From: Rhodospirillales bacterium
GTDB lineage: Bacteria; Pseudomonadota; Alphaproteobacteria; Acetobacterales; Acetobacteraceae
Direction of reading: 5' to 3'
NCBI GenBank assembly: GCA_025359905.1
Contig: JANYDF010000107.1
Location: forward strand, 46,717-110,716
DNA: 64,000 bases
Made by a program: the position numbers and the translations under genes. The notes beneath the pieces were generated by a model that had not been told where the DNA came from, did no database searches, and saw only the letters and a program-made list of their open reading frames with translations. This document shows positions 27,692-37,647 of this stretch, piece after piece. Position 1 is the stretch's first letter, and each line of letters starts with the position of its first letter.

Positions 27692-28678
27692 TTACTGGTA
27701 CTTACGCGACCACAGATTATCGATGGTCTTGATCGTCGCCGGCGTGGCGACGCGGCCCTTGGCAAGGCAGCCGTCGGCGCTGCAGCCCGGGTCTTTGCCC
27801 AGAGCGATGGCGATCAGCACGCGCACGGTTTCCTTGCCGTGTGCATAGGCGTCGTAGCTGGTCGAGACATCGATATAGCCGTCCTCCATCGGCTTTACCG
27901 CCGCCGGCAGCAGATCTTGCGTGGCGAGCCACATGTGCTTCGGCTGGCCGGACGGCGCCCACTTGTCGGCTTTCTCAAGGGCCGACTGGATCGCGGTGAA
28001 GGCAAAGTCGCTCGCGGCAAACACGCAGTTCGCTTCCGGGTGGGCCTTCAGTGCATTGGTCAGACCGGAGAGGAACAGTTCGGGATTCCACTCGGTCGGC
28101 ACCTGAATAACGGTCTCGATCACGCCGCTTTTGTCGGTCACGTCGTGCCAGCCCTTGGTGCGCTTGACGGCGTTGATGTCGGTCAGCGCGCCTTCGAGCT
28201 CGATGCACTTGCCGTGCACATTGTTCTTCTTCAGCAGATCGACGAACACGGTCGAGGTCGTGATCGCCTGATCGTAGCTATCGCCGCCGACATGCGCGGT
28301 CGGCTTGGTGTTGGCTGAGGCGCGGTCGAAGGTGACGAACGGGATGTTCGCGGCCTTGGCGGCGCGGATGGAAGCGCCGATTGCGGCGGCGTCCTCGGCG
28401 CGGGCCATCACGATGTCCACGCCTTTGTTGATCATGTCTTCGATGTTTGCGGCCTGGCGGGTCGGGTCGCCGGCGGCGACGTTGAAGATCCAGTTGATCT
28501 TCACCCCGGCGGCCTTGCCCTGCTCAATCGCCTCGGACTGGAAGTAGTCCTCCCACGCCGTCTCCAGCGACGATTCCTTTTGGTTCCAGGACATGCCGAC
28601 GGTGATGTCTTTGGCGTGCGCGAGCACCGGCAGCGTGGCGAACAGCGCACCGATCGCCAGAATTGAGAGTTTCTTCAT
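27692..28678 (-). CDS. Sugar ABC transporter substrate-binding protein (CUT2, RbsB-like)
   Basis: Periplasmic binding protein of the peripla_BP_4/type 1 fold, 328 aa. Sec signal MKKLSILAIGALFATLPVLA cleaves after AHA, at about residue 22. Family features are WNQKESSLETAWEDYF near the N-terminus, the hinge VDIVMARAEDAAAIGASIR, IPFVTFDRASANTKP and the C-terminal VSTSYDAYAHGKETVRVLI. Cys residues at about 300-306 (GCSADGC) could form a disulfide. It is the last gene of the transporter operon, an unusual place because it is normally first. Confidence 0.92.
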   Translation of the reverse strand: MKKLSILAIGALFATLPVLAHAKDITVGMSWNQKESSLETAWEDYFQSEAIEQGKAAGVKINWIFNVAAGDPTRQAANIEDMINKGVDIVMARAEDAAAIGASIRAAKAANIPFVTFDRASANTKPTAHVGGDSYDQAITTSTVFVDLLKKNNVHGKCIELEGALTDINAVKRTKGWHDVTDKSGVIETVIQVPTEWNPELFLSGLTNALKAHPEANCVFAASDFAFTAIQSALEKADKWAPSGQPKHMWLATQDLLPAAVKPMEDGYIDVSTSYDAYAHGKETVRVLIAIALGKDPGCSADGCLAKGRVATPATIKTIDNLWSRKYQ

Positions 28679-28726
28679 TGTGATTTCCTTCCCAGTTTCG
28701 CTTTGTCGTCAGCCAAGCCGTTCCGC

Positions 28727-29710
28727 TTAGGCATCCCGCCGGGTGAGTAGCCGCGCCGCAGCGCCCCGCACCCCCGACTTCAGTGCGTCCGCATACATCG
28801 CCGCGAAGATCACCGCACCGCTGACCAGCCGGTAAGCGTACGGGTTGGCGCCGACATGGTTCAGGCCGTTGCGGATCATTTCGAACACCAGCGCGCCCAG
28901 CACCACGCCGGACAAAATCGCGCCGCGCCCGCCGAACAGGCTGATGCCGCCAACCACGATCACCGCAACCGCGTTGAATTCGAGCCCTTTGCCCAGATAG
29001 GCCGAAATCGCGCCGATTTGCAGCGTGTCGAGCACGCCGCCAACCGCCGCCAGCACGCCGCTGAACACGAAGGCGGCGAACACCAGCCAATCGACCGGCA
29101 TGCCGATCCTGCGGGCCACATCCTCGCCATTGCCAATTGCGGTCAGTTGCCGGCCGAACACGGTGCGGCGGTGCAGCAAATGCACGGCAATGACGATGGC
29201 GAGCGCGATCAGCGTATCGCCGAACACCGGGCCGACCGACCAATTGCCCAGCACGCGCACGCCTTCCGGCAGCCGGGCTACTTCCGCGTTGGTCAACTGC
29301 AAGCCGACACCGCGATAGGCGATCATGGTACCCAGTGTGGTGATCAGCGGATTGACCCGCAGCACCACGACGATCAGCCCATTGATCGCGCCGAGCGCAG
29401 CGCCCACCGATAGTGCCGCTAGCAGCGCCGGCACTGGCGGCCAGCCGAGGCGCAGCATCAGCAGCGTGCCGCATGACGCCGCGACATAGGCGACAGACCC
29501 CACCGAGATGTCGAGCTTGCCCGCCATCACCACCAGGGCGAGACCGGCGGAAATGACCATCAGCGGCGACATCGCGTGCAGCATGTCGACGATGTTGCCG
29601 AAGGTGAAGAATGTGTCGGTGAACACAGCGAAGACTATGAACACCACCACCAGCACAGCGACGAAGCCGTGTTGCAGCAATAGCCCGCCGATGCGCCCAG
29701 CGACACTCAT
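28727..29710 (-). CDS. Sugar ABC transporter permease (CUT2, second permease)
   Basis: RbsC-like membrane protein of 327 aa with about eight to ten hydrophobic segments. The motif KLDISVGSVAYVAASCG (about residues 70-86) is the CUT2 permease signature, and the cytoplasmic loop NGEDVARRIGMPVDWLVFAAF is the ATPase-contact region. ATG 29710 overlaps the stop of the ATPase gene (ATGA). The operon has a second, different permease upstream, so the channel may be a heterodimer, as in AI-2 or rhamnose-type systems. Confidence 0.92.
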   Translation of the reverse strand: MSVAGRIGGLLLQHGFVAVLVVVFIVFAVFTDTFFTFGNIVDMLHAMSPLMVISAGLALVVMAGKLDISVGSVAYVAASCGTLLMLRLGWPPVPALLAALSVGAALGAINGLIVVVLRVNPLITTLGTMIAYRGVGLQLTNAEVARLPEGVRVLGNWSVGPVFGDTLIALAIVIAVHLLHRRTVFGRQLTAIGNGEDVARRIGMPVDWLVFAAFVFSGVLAAVGGVLDTLQIGAISAYLGKGLEFNAVAVIVVGGISLFGGRGAILSGVVLGALVFEMIRNGLNHVGANPYAYRLVSGAVIFAAMYADALKSGVRGAAARLLTRRDA

Positions 29711-31215
29711 GCCGCACGCGAAGGCGTGGGGGCCGCAGCGACGGCCGCGAGCAGGTCGGTCCGGTTGGCGGTGCCTGGCAATTGTGCGGTGATTCGACCG
29801 CGCGACATCACCAGATATCGGTCGCAAATGCGAAGCAATTCCTCGGGTTCCGATGAAATCACCAGCACTGCCGCCCCGGCGTGCGCCAAGGCCGCCGTCA
29901 GTTTTAGGATTTCAGTCTTCGCACCGACGTCCAGACCGCGCGTTGGCTCGTCGAGCAGGAACAGGCGGGGGTTGGTGGCAAGCCAACGGCCTACGACCAC
30001 CTTCTGCTGGTTGCCGCCGCTGAGTGTGCCCACGGTCTGCCCGCTGCCGGACACCTTGATGTGCATCTGGCCGATCATGTCCGTGGCCAAACGTTCCTCT
30101 TTGCCGCGATCAATCACCCCGAATGCGTAGAGCAACGACCGCAGGCTGGTCAGCGAAAGATTGGCGCGCGTCGTCAGTGGCAACAGCAGCCCTTCGCCGC
30201 GCCGGTCCTCGGTGACAACACCGGCAATGCGGTGCAGGTTGGCGGGGGTGATCGGCTGCAATTCGCTATCGGCGCGCCAGCGCAGCGTGCCTGATTCAAT
30301 TGGGTCGAGGCCGATCAGCGCCCGCACCAATTCGGTGCGGCCCGAGCCGAGCAGGCCCCACAGCCCGACGACTTCGCCCGCGCTCACGGTCAGATTGATG
30401 TCGCGCAGCAGGCCGCCGGACAGGTTGGCAACGTCCAGCACCACCGGGCCCGGGCCGGTTGAAGCGTCGGCCAGCCGTTCGGCGCTGTCCGCTTCGCCCA
30501 GCATCAAATGCACCACGTCGGCCGGACTGGTCTGCGCAATCGCCCGGTCGGCGACGGTTGCGCCGTTGCGCATGACCGTTACGCGCTCGCAGATTTCGAA
30601 AATCTCGTCGACGAAATGGGTAATATAGATGATCGCAACGTTGTCGCGTTTGAGCCCTTGCACGATGTCGAACAGGCGGGCTTTCTCGCGGCTGGTCAGC
30701 GATGAGGTCGGCTCGTCGAAGATCATGATGCGCGGCGCGCGCCGCAGCGCGCGAGCGATCTCCACCATCTGCCGGTCGCCGGGGCCGAGCGTTTCCACCA
30801 AGCGGCCGGTGGGCAAGTTGCAGCCAAGCCGCGCCAGCAGCGTGGTGGCCTCACGGTGCATCCGGGCGCTATCGACCACGCCGAAGCGGGTCGGGAAGCC
30901 GTCGGCGAACACGTTCTCGGCCACCGTCATCGACGGCAGCATGGCCAATTCTTGATGCACAAAGGCAATGCCGTGCGCCAGCGCCTCACGCGGTGATCGC
31001 AGATGCACCGCCGCGCCGTCGATGGTCACGCTGCCCTCATCCGGCAGCGTCACGCCGCCCAGCACATTCATCAACGTCGACTTGCCGGCGCCGTTCGCCC
31101 CCATCAGCGCCACCGCCTCGCCGCGCCGCGCTTCCAGCCGCGCGCCGCGCAGCGCCACCACGCCCGGATAGGCCTTTGAAAGTCCCTCCATGCGCAGGTA
31201 GGCGGCTTGGGTCAT
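29707..31215 (-). CDS. Sugar ABC transporter ATP-binding protein (CUT2, RbsA-like)
   Basis: Double-domain ATPase of 502 aa. N-half: Walker A GANGAGKST (about residues 38-46), signature LGPGDRQMVEIARAL and Walker B IMIFDEPTSSLTS. C-half: degenerate Walker A GLLGSGRTELVRAL with Arg in place of Lys, LSGGNQQKVVVGRWL and LFLLDEPTRGLDVGAK. The degenerate second Walker A is normal for this family. The gene overlaps both neighbouring permease genes by four bases. Confidence 0.94.
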   Translation of the reverse strand: MTQAAYLRMEGLSKAYPGVVALRGARLEARRGEAVALMGANGAGKSTLMNVLGGVTLPDEGSVTIDGAAVHLRSPREALAHGIAFVHQELAMLPSMTVAENVFADGFPTRFGVVDSARMHREATTLLARLGCNLPTGRLVETLGPGDRQMVEIARALRRAPRIMIFDEPTSSLTSREKARLFDIVQGLKRDNVAIIYITHFVDEIFEICERVTVMRNGATVADRAIAQTSPADVVHLMLGEADSAERLADASTGPGPVVLDVANLSGGLLRDINLTVSAGEVVGLWGLLGSGRTELVRALIGLDPIESGTLRWRADSELQPITPANLHRIAGVVTEDRRGEGLLLPLTTRANLSLTSLRSLLYAFGVIDRGKEERLATDMIGQMHIKVSGSGQTVGTLSGGNQQKVVVGRWLATNPRLFLLDEPTRGLDVGAKTEILKLTAALAHAGAAVLVISSEPEELLRICDRYLVMSRGRITAQLPGTANRTDLLAAVAAAPTPSRAA

Positions 31216-32189
31216 GCCGTCCGCCGTTTCAGACCGTCGAGCGCCACGAAGCCGATGATCACCACGCCCTTGATCATCAAGTTCAGGTAATACGAAATAC
31301 CCAGCAGATTGAGGCTATTGCTCAGCACGGTGATCAGCAGCGCGCCCAGCACCGCGCCGGTGACGCGCCCTGCGCCGCCATAGATGCTGATGCCGCCCAC
31401 CACACAGGCGCTGACCACATCCAGCACCACGCCATCGTTGCCCATATTGGCGGAAGCCGAACCGAGCCGGGCGGACAGCAGCACGGCGGTCAGCCCGGCC
31501 AGCAAACCGGCGACGGCATAACTGGCACAGGTGGCCGCACGCACCGGCACGCGGGCGACACGCGCGGCGCGGGCGTTGATGCCGATGGCGTATAGATAAC
31601 GGCCGAACGGCGTCGCACTCATCGCAAGGCCCACCGCTGCGAGGGCTGCAAGCAGCACATAGACGGCGACCGGAACCCCTGCGACACGGGCCAACAAGAC
31701 GTCGAAGAAACTGTCCGGGAAGCCTGCGACACTGACCGAATGGGTCATCCACACCGCCGCCCCGGTGGTCACGGTCATCGTCGCCAGCGTGACCACGAAC
31801 GGGATCATGCCGAGCACGGCAACCGCCACGCCGTTCAGCAACCCCACCAGCGTGGCGGCGGCTACCATGATCAGCGAGCCAACCACCGGGTTGCCGCCTG
31901 CTTCGATGAACAGCGCGCCGAATACCGCGCCCAGTGCCATATTGGCCGGGATCGACAAATCTATGCCGCCCGCGATCATCACCGGCGCCATGCCAATCGC
32001 CATCAGGCCAAGGCTTGATGTTTGAACCAAAACGTTGATTAGATTGTTGCGGCGGAAGAAGCTTGGCGCGAACAGCGCCAGCAAGATCAATATGGCGGCG
32101 AACAGCACCGCAGTGACTGCCTGCTTGGCGTCGATAGCGCCCAACAGCCCGGGACGGCGCCCAGCCGGATGCTCGACCGATACCGCCAC
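31212..32189 (-). CDS. Sugar ABC transporter permease (CUT2, first permease)
   Basis: RbsC-like permease with the signature GGIDLSIPANMALGAVFGAL at about residues 75-94 and a C-terminal loop VSACVVGGISIYGGAGRVTG. The start is uncertain. I chose GTG 32189 (VAVSVEHPAGRR), which has GAGG eleven bases upstream; TTG 32216 would add nine residues. It gives 325 aa. It is the first gene of the CUT2 operon (permease-ATPase-permease-binding protein), divergent from the UxaA-type lyase genes across 221 bases. The imported sugar acid or polyol may be the lyase substrate (inference). Confidence 0.88.
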   Translation of the reverse strand: MAVSVEHPAGRRPGLLGAIDAKQAVTAVLFAAILILLALFAPSFFRRNNLINVLVQTSSLGLMAIGMAPVMIAGGIDLSIPANMALGAVFGALFIEAGGNPVVGSLIMVAAATLVGLLNGVAVAVLGMIPFVVTLATMTVTTGAAVWMTHSVSVAGFPDSFFDVLLARVAGVPVAVYVLLAALAAVGLAMSATPFGRYLYAIGINARAARVARVPVRAATCASYAVAGLLAGLTAVLLSARLGSASANMGNDGVVLDVVSACVVGGISIYGGAGRVTGAVLGALLITVLSNSLNLLGISYYLNLMIKGVVIIGFVALDGLKRRTA

Positions 32190-32314
32190 TTGCGGAGTTC
32201 CCTCACGTTTTTTCAACTGACATTCTTCGTCAATGCGCCGCTGTCTGCAAGTGGCTACATCGAACGCGCCGCCAGAATTTTGCCAGTCGCCCAGGCCGGC
32301 GCGCCAGTGTGTCA

Positions 32315-32343
32315 ATTTATTGCCAAGCGGGAAGATTTTTCAA
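32315..32343 (-). promoter_or_regulatory. Possible sigma-70 type promoter for the CUT2 operon
   Basis: Read on the minus strand, TTGAAA and ATAAAT are separated by 17 bases, about 125 bases before the GTG start. The -35 matches well and the -10 only partly. The stretch is AT-rich against a GC-rich background. No operator was recognised. Confidence 0.3.
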
Positions 32344-32410
32344 TTGTTGATCCAATCCGTCCGCCGCCATAGCGTGGCCCGATGAACAGTCCTGCCACGC
32401 CATCCTCGCC

Positions 32411-32731
32411 ATGACCGCGCGCGTCCTGCCGCTGTTGCGTCTGGCCGCCAGCGATAAGATCGCCGTCGCGGCGCGCGATCTGCTGGCCGGTGAGACCGTC
32501 GTGGTGGAGGGCATCGAACTGGTGCTGCGTCACAATGTGCCGCTCGGCTACAAATTGGCGCTGCTGCCGATTGCGGCCGGTGAGAAGGTCGAAAAATATC
32601 GTGTGCCGATTGGCAGTGCGACGGCCGACATCGCGCCGGGCGATATCGTGCATACGCACAATCTGCAAAGCGACTACCTGCCGACCTATACGCTGGAAGC
32701 TGGCCGCAAGTTTGGAGAGACCGGGGCATGA
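32411..32731 (+). CDS. UxaA family hydrolase small subunit (SAF domain; SuyA-like)
   Basis: Protein of 106 aa consisting of one SAF domain: KIAVAARDLLAGETVVVEG, HNVPLGYKLALLPIAAGEKV, EKYRVPIGSATADIAPGDIV and the closing HTHNLQSDY. This is the N-terminal part of altronate/galactarate dehydratases, here a separate gene. The same division is known for (2R)-sulfolactate sulfo-lyase (SuyA and SuyB). Its stop overlaps the start of the large subunit (ATGA), ensuring equal translation. Reaction: dehydration of a sugar acid, or C-S lyase activity; not distinguishable here. Confidence 0.9.
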   Translation: MTARVLPLLRLAASDKIAVAARDLLAGETVVVEGIELVLRHNVPLGYKLALLPIAAGEKVEKYRVPIGSATADIAPGDIVHTHNLQSDYLPTYTLEAGRKFGETGA

Positions 32732-33921
32732 TCGGCTATCTCCGCCCGGACGGCCGCAAGGGCATCCGCAATACCATTGTGGTGGTCTATCTCGTGGAAT
32801 GCGCGCGGCATGTCGCGCATGAAATTGCCGAAGCATTTCGCGGGGGTCCGGTGCATGTCATCGGCTTTCCTGGCTGCTACCCCAACCCATATGCGGCGCG
32901 CATGTTGGAACGGCTGTGCACGCATCCCAACGTCGGCGCGGCGCTGCTGGTCTCGCTGGGCTGCGAGGGATTCGACCGCCATGGCTTGAAAGACGCCGTT
33001 CGCGAGTCTGGCCGTCCGGTAGCGGTGATCGGCATCCAGGCCAATGGCGGCACACGGCGTAGTATCCAGGACGGCACCGCCTGGGTGCAGCAAACGCTCG
33101 CCGGGCTGGAACATACGCCGCGCGTAGCGATGACGCCGGGCGATTTGATTGTCGGCACCATCTGCGGCGGCTCGGACGCCACCAGTGGGCTGACCGCCAA
33201 TCCGGCGATGGGCATTGCCTTCGACAAACTCGTGGCCGCCGGCGGGCGCGCCATCTTCGAAGAAACCGGCGAGTTGATCGGCCTCAATCACTTCATGGCC
33301 GCGCGCGCCGCCACACCGGCGCTGGCGCAAGAAATCATCGCCTGCATGGACAAGACCGAGGCGTATTATCGCACGCTCGGCCACGGCAGCTTCGCGGCGG
33401 GCAATGCCGATGGCGGACTGACCACCATCGAGGAGAAGTCGCTCGGCGCCTACGCCAAGTCGGGTCAATCGCCGATCAGCGGGCTGCTGAAGCCGGGCGA
33501 CGAGCCGCCACAAGCTGGGTTGTATCTGCTCGATGTGATACCTGACGGCGAAGTGCGCTTCGGCTTTCCCAATATCAACGACAACGCCGAAATTGCCGAG
33601 TTGATCGCCTGCGGCAGCCACATGATTTTGTTCGCCACCGGGCGCGGCTCCGTCGTTGGCTCCGCCATCGCGCCGGTCATCAAGGTTTGCGCCAATCCGC
33701 AAACCTATCGCCGCATGGCGGACGATATGGATGTCGATGCTGGGCGCGTGCTGGAAGGACGCGGCACGCTGGAGGACGTCGGCAGCGAGATTTTCGCGCT
33801 GATGCAGCAGGTGGCGGGGGGCGCGCTCACCAAAAGCGAAGCTCTGCTGCACCGCGAATTTATTCTGACCTACAAATCGTTTACGCCGATTGGGCCTGCC
33901 TGCTTGCCGAGCGCCGCTTAG
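32728..33921 (+). CDS. UxaA family hydrolase large subunit (altronate dehydratase/SuyB-like)
   Basis: Catalytic subunit of 397 aa. The N-terminus GYLRPDGRKGIRNTIVVVYL, the Cys sites FPGCYPNP and LGCEGFD, GTICGGSDATSGLTANPAMG and EETGELIGLNHF are the conserved family blocks; the Cys residues are thought to bind the iron centre. The length is close to SuyB (about 390 aa) and to the C-terminal part of UxaA. Neither sulfolactate transport nor other sulfonate genes are visible nearby, whereas a CUT2 sugar transporter is divergent, so a sugar-acid dehydratase role is at least as likely. Confidence 0.9.
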   Translation: MIGYLRPDGRKGIRNTIVVVYLVECARHVAHEIAEAFRGGPVHVIGFPGCYPNPYAARMLERLCTHPNVGAALLVSLGCEGFDRHGLKDAVRESGRPVAVIGIQANGGTRRSIQDGTAWVQQTLAGLEHTPRVAMTPGDLIVGTICGGSDATSGLTANPAMGIAFDKLVAAGGRAIFEETGELIGLNHFMAARAATPALAQEIIACMDKTEAYYRTLGHGSFAAGNADGGLTTIEEKSLGAYAKSGQSPISGLLKPGDEPPQAGLYLLDVIPDGEVRFGFPNINDNAEIAELIACGSHMILFATGRGSVVGSAIAPVIKVCANPQTYRRMADDMDVDAGRVLEGRGTLEDVGSEIFALMQQVAGGALTKSEALLHREFILTYKSFTPIGPACLPSAA

Positions 33922-34820
33922 GCGGCGTGGTCGCGGCACCACGCCGCTACTTGCGCGTGGGTTGCGAACCAGCAGCCGCCTTTGGCCTGCATATGCGCCA
34001 CCAGCCGTTCCAACAGAGCAATGCGGCTGCGGTGGCCGATGATGTGCGGATGCATGGTCAGCAGGAACAAACCGCCTTCCTGCCACGCGCCGTCGAACTC
34101 GGCGCGAAAGATTTCCTCTACAGCAGAAGGCGGCGTGTAGGGCCGCAGCGCCGAGAAGCGCAGCATGTTGAAATACACCGCATCGTCGCGGATCCACTCC
34201 GGCGGCAGTTCGACGATGCCGGTGGCTTCGCCGTCATCGAGCAGTTCGTACGGTTCGTCGTCGGCCATCAGGCTGCTGTCGTACAACAGCTTCATCTCGC
34301 GAATGACCCGCAGCGTGTTGACCGAGAAATCCCAACTTGCAGTGCGCACGCCAACCGGATCGCGCCCGGCCAGCCGTGACAGCACCTCGGCGGCGCGCAG
34401 GCTCAGGTCGCGTTCAACCTCGTAGGTCAGCGTGGTGTTGACCTCGTGAATCCAGGAATGGATGCCGATTTCGTGGCCGTCGCCAGCCACGCCGCGCACT
34501 TCGTCGGGGTGCAGCAGCGCTGAGACAGCAGGGTAGAAAAATGTCGCCGGAATGCCGGCGCGTTGCAGCAAGGCGCGGATGCGCGGCGTGCCGCGCCGGT
34601 TGCCGTATTGGCCCTGGCTGATCCGCATCGGGCTTTCGTCGGCGTCGCGCAGCGGGATGGTCTCATGGTCGGCATCGAACGACAGCGTCACCGCGCAGCG
34701 CGCGCCATCCGGCCAGTGCGCCGGGTGCAGGCTGCGCCCGGCACGCGCCCGCCCGACGATGCGCCGCCACGTCGGCTCCGGCCATTGCCAGGGTTCGCCG
34801 TCCGGATGGGCTGTCGTCAT
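33918..34820 (-). CDS. Polysaccharide deacetylase family protein (PuuE/NodB fold)
   Basis: Carbohydrate-esterase-4-fold hydrolase of 300 aa. The metal-site motifs are LSFDADHE (about residue 48), HEIGIHSWIHEVN with two His (about 118) and VGVRTASWDFS. The HPHIIGHRSRIALLE end resembles allantoinase PuuE and related C-N hydrolases more than chitin deacetylases. ATG 34820 was chosen because AGGAGG is seven bases before it; ATG 34823 is the alternative. No signal peptide, so cytoplasmic. The stop overlaps the convergent lyase stop by four bases. Confidence 0.9.
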   Translation of the reverse strand: MTTAHPDGEPWQWPEPTWRRIVGRARAGRSLHPAHWPDGARCAVTLSFDADHETIPLRDADESPMRISQGQYGNRRGTPRIRALLQRAGIPATFFYPAVSALLHPDEVRGVAGDGHEIGIHSWIHEVNTTLTYEVERDLSLRAAEVLSRLAGRDPVGVRTASWDFSVNTLRVIREMKLLYDSSLMADDEPYELLDDGEATGIVELPPEWIRDDAVYFNMLRFSALRPYTPPSAVEEIFRAEFDGAWQEGGLFLLTMHPHIIGHRSRIALLERLVAHMQAKGGCWFATHAQVAAWCRDHAA

Positions 34821-34937
34821 CATCAATCCTCCTGCCGCATTGTTGCCGCCCGCAATGGTGCCACTTGTCCTATGATCGCGGCAGGGGCAGGCTGCCGCCG
34901 CTGTCGTTCCAGATCATTGCCTGTCATGGGGGTCAAG

Positions 34938-36494
34938 ATGAAGCGAACACTTCTCGCTTGCGCTGCAATCGCATTGACGTTGGGGGCAAATGCTGCCTAC
35001 GCCGACACTACGCTGGTGATCGGCATGGCGGCTGACCCAACCGGTCTCGACCCGGAAGCGGTGGAGAACAATACGTCCGGCTTCATCATGTCGACCGTCT
35101 ACGACAGTCTGGTGCGCTATAAGCCGGGCACCACCGAAGTGATTCCCGGTGTGGCGGAGAAATGGGATGTCTCGGCGGATGGCCTCACCTACACCTTTCA
35201 CTTGAAGCCCGGCCTGAAGTTCAGAGACGGCACGCCGCTGGACGCCAAGGCGGTGTTCTGGAACGTGGACCGTCAGCTCAATAAGGCCAACCCCGAATAC
35301 ATCTACAATACCGGCCCGGTGGAAGGCTACGAGGACTTCACCTACGGCGATATCGCCAGCTACAAGGCGCTGGACGACCTGACGGTGGAATTCGTCTTCA
35401 AAAACCCGTCAGCACCGTTCCTCAACTCCATGGCGATGGTGTGGAACGGGCTGGTCAGCCCGGCGGCGGCGGCCAAGTGGGGCAAGGACTTCCGCAACCA
35501 TCCCACCGGCAGCGGTCCGTTCATCTTCCGCGAGTGGCGGCAGCGCGATCAGGTGATCCTGGACGCCAACCCGAACTACTGGGGCGGCAAGCCGAAGGCC
35601 GATCACCTGATCTTCAAGGAATTGCCCGACGCGCAAGCCGCCGTGCTGGCGTTGAAGCGCGGTGAAATCCAAATCCTCGGCGACGTTGGCGCGCAGGTGA
35701 TCCCGGCGATTAAGGCCGATCCGAACCTCGAACTGCTGACCCAGCCAGGCCTTGCGGTCAGCGGCGTGGCGCTGCCGCTCAGCGTCGCCCCGTTCGACGA
35801 CAAGCGGGTGCGTCAGGCGCTGAACTACGCGGTGGACAAGGAAGCCATCAACAAGGCGCTGTTCAACGGCATGGCGGTGACGATGACCTCGCCGCTGCCG
35901 GCCGCCCAATGGGGCTATGACCCGACGATCAAGGGCTATCCCTACGATCTGGACAAGGCCAAGGCGCTGCTGGCCGAGGCCGGGGTGAAGCCGGGCACCC
36001 ATGTCGAACTGCTCACCTACAATTCGCCGCGCGGCTACAATCCGGCCGGCGCCAATCTGGCAGTGGCGATCCAGGGCTATTTGAAGAAGGCTGGCATTGA
36101 GGCCGACGTGCGGCAGATGGAAATCGGCGGCTATCTGAAGACCGTGCGCACCGGCAAATACACCGGCTTGGCCATGGAAGGCTGGACCGGCGACAATGGT
36201 GACCCGGATAACTTCATCGGCGAGATGTGGGGCGCTGCCAACATCCCGGTGGTGAACTGGAACGGCTATAAGAACCCGCAACTGGAAACGCTGCTGGCGG
36301 CCGCGTTGAAAGTGGCCGACCCGGCCAAGCGCACCACAATCTACGCCGACGCGCAGCGCATCGTGGTGGATGACGCGCCGTGGATCTTCCTCAACTCCAC
36401 GCTGCAAGTCCGCGCGATCCGCAAGGAAGTAAAGGGCTTCCAGCTCAACCCGACGCAGATGTACTTCGACATGGAGCAAGTCTCGCTCCAGTAG
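34938..36494 (+). CDS. Extracellular solute-binding protein family 5
   Basis: Periplasmic binding protein of 518 aa. Sec signal MKRTLLACAAIALTLGANAA with cleavage after AYA at about residue 22. SBP family 5 features: MAADPTGLDPEAVENNTS, GVAEKWDVSADGLTYTFHLK, NPNYWGGKPKADHLIFKELP and VRQALNYAVDKEAINKALF. Aromatic and Asp residues of the GWTGDNGDPDNF stretch probably shape the ligand site. It converges on the transporter II permease/ATPase genes, which lack their own binding protein, so it is the likely partner despite opposite orientation. Confidence 0.93.
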   Translation: MKRTLLACAAIALTLGANAAYADTTLVIGMAADPTGLDPEAVENNTSGFIMSTVYDSLVRYKPGTTEVIPGVAEKWDVSADGLTYTFHLKPGLKFRDGTPLDAKAVFWNVDRQLNKANPEYIYNTGPVEGYEDFTYGDIASYKALDDLTVEFVFKNPSAPFLNSMAMVWNGLVSPAAAAKWGKDFRNHPTGSGPFIFREWRQRDQVILDANPNYWGGKPKADHLIFKELPDAQAAVLALKRGEIQILGDVGAQVIPAIKADPNLELLTQPGLAVSGVALPLSVAPFDDKRVRQALNYAVDKEAINKALFNGMAVTMTSPLPAAQWGYDPTIKGYPYDLDKAKALLAEAGVKPGTHVELLTYNSPRGYNPAGANLAVAIQGYLKKAGIEADVRQMEIGGYLKTVRTGKYTGLAMEGWTGDNGDPDNFIGEMWGAANIPVVNWNGYKNPQLETLLAAALKVADPAKRTTIYADAQRIVVDDAPWIFLNSTLQVRAIRKEVKGFQLNPTQMYFDMEQVSLQ

Positions 36495-36505
36495 CCGCAG
36501 TCCGG

Positions 36506-36643
36506 TCAGGCAGCGCGCTGTCCCGGCGCGCTGCCGATGCCGAGGGCTTCGCGCAGCAGTGTGTTAATGCGCGATTGCTCGCGCGGTATCCACACCAGCA
36601 CCACGCAACGCTTGCGTAAGTGTCCGTCGGTGATGAGGCGGTC
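36506..36643 (-). pseudogene. Possible remnant of a BrnT-family toxin
   Basis: An open stretch of 45 codons without a start reads DRLITDGHLRKRCVVLVWIP followed by REQSRINTLLREALG. The first part follows the BrnT pattern (R-x-I-T-x-G-x-L-x-x-R-x-V-V-x-V-W-x-P-R), and EQSRI would match the end of BrnT after loss of the RIISxRKA helix. It is closed upstream by an in-frame TAG. It lies in the 181-base gap between the convergent binding-protein and ATPase genes. Based on recalled motifs only. Confidence 0.35.
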
Positions 36644-36675
36644 CTATCCATCGTCGCGGCGCATGTCCTGCACGA

Positions 36676-37643
<968 letters not shown>

Positions 37644-37647
<4 letters not shown>

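Noticed and set aside
32411..33921. A frameshifted single altronate dehydratase gene
   Set aside because: The split falls exactly between the SAF domain and the catalytic part, with a regular ATGA overlap. Two-gene versions such as SuyAB exist, so separate subunits are more likely than a frameshift.
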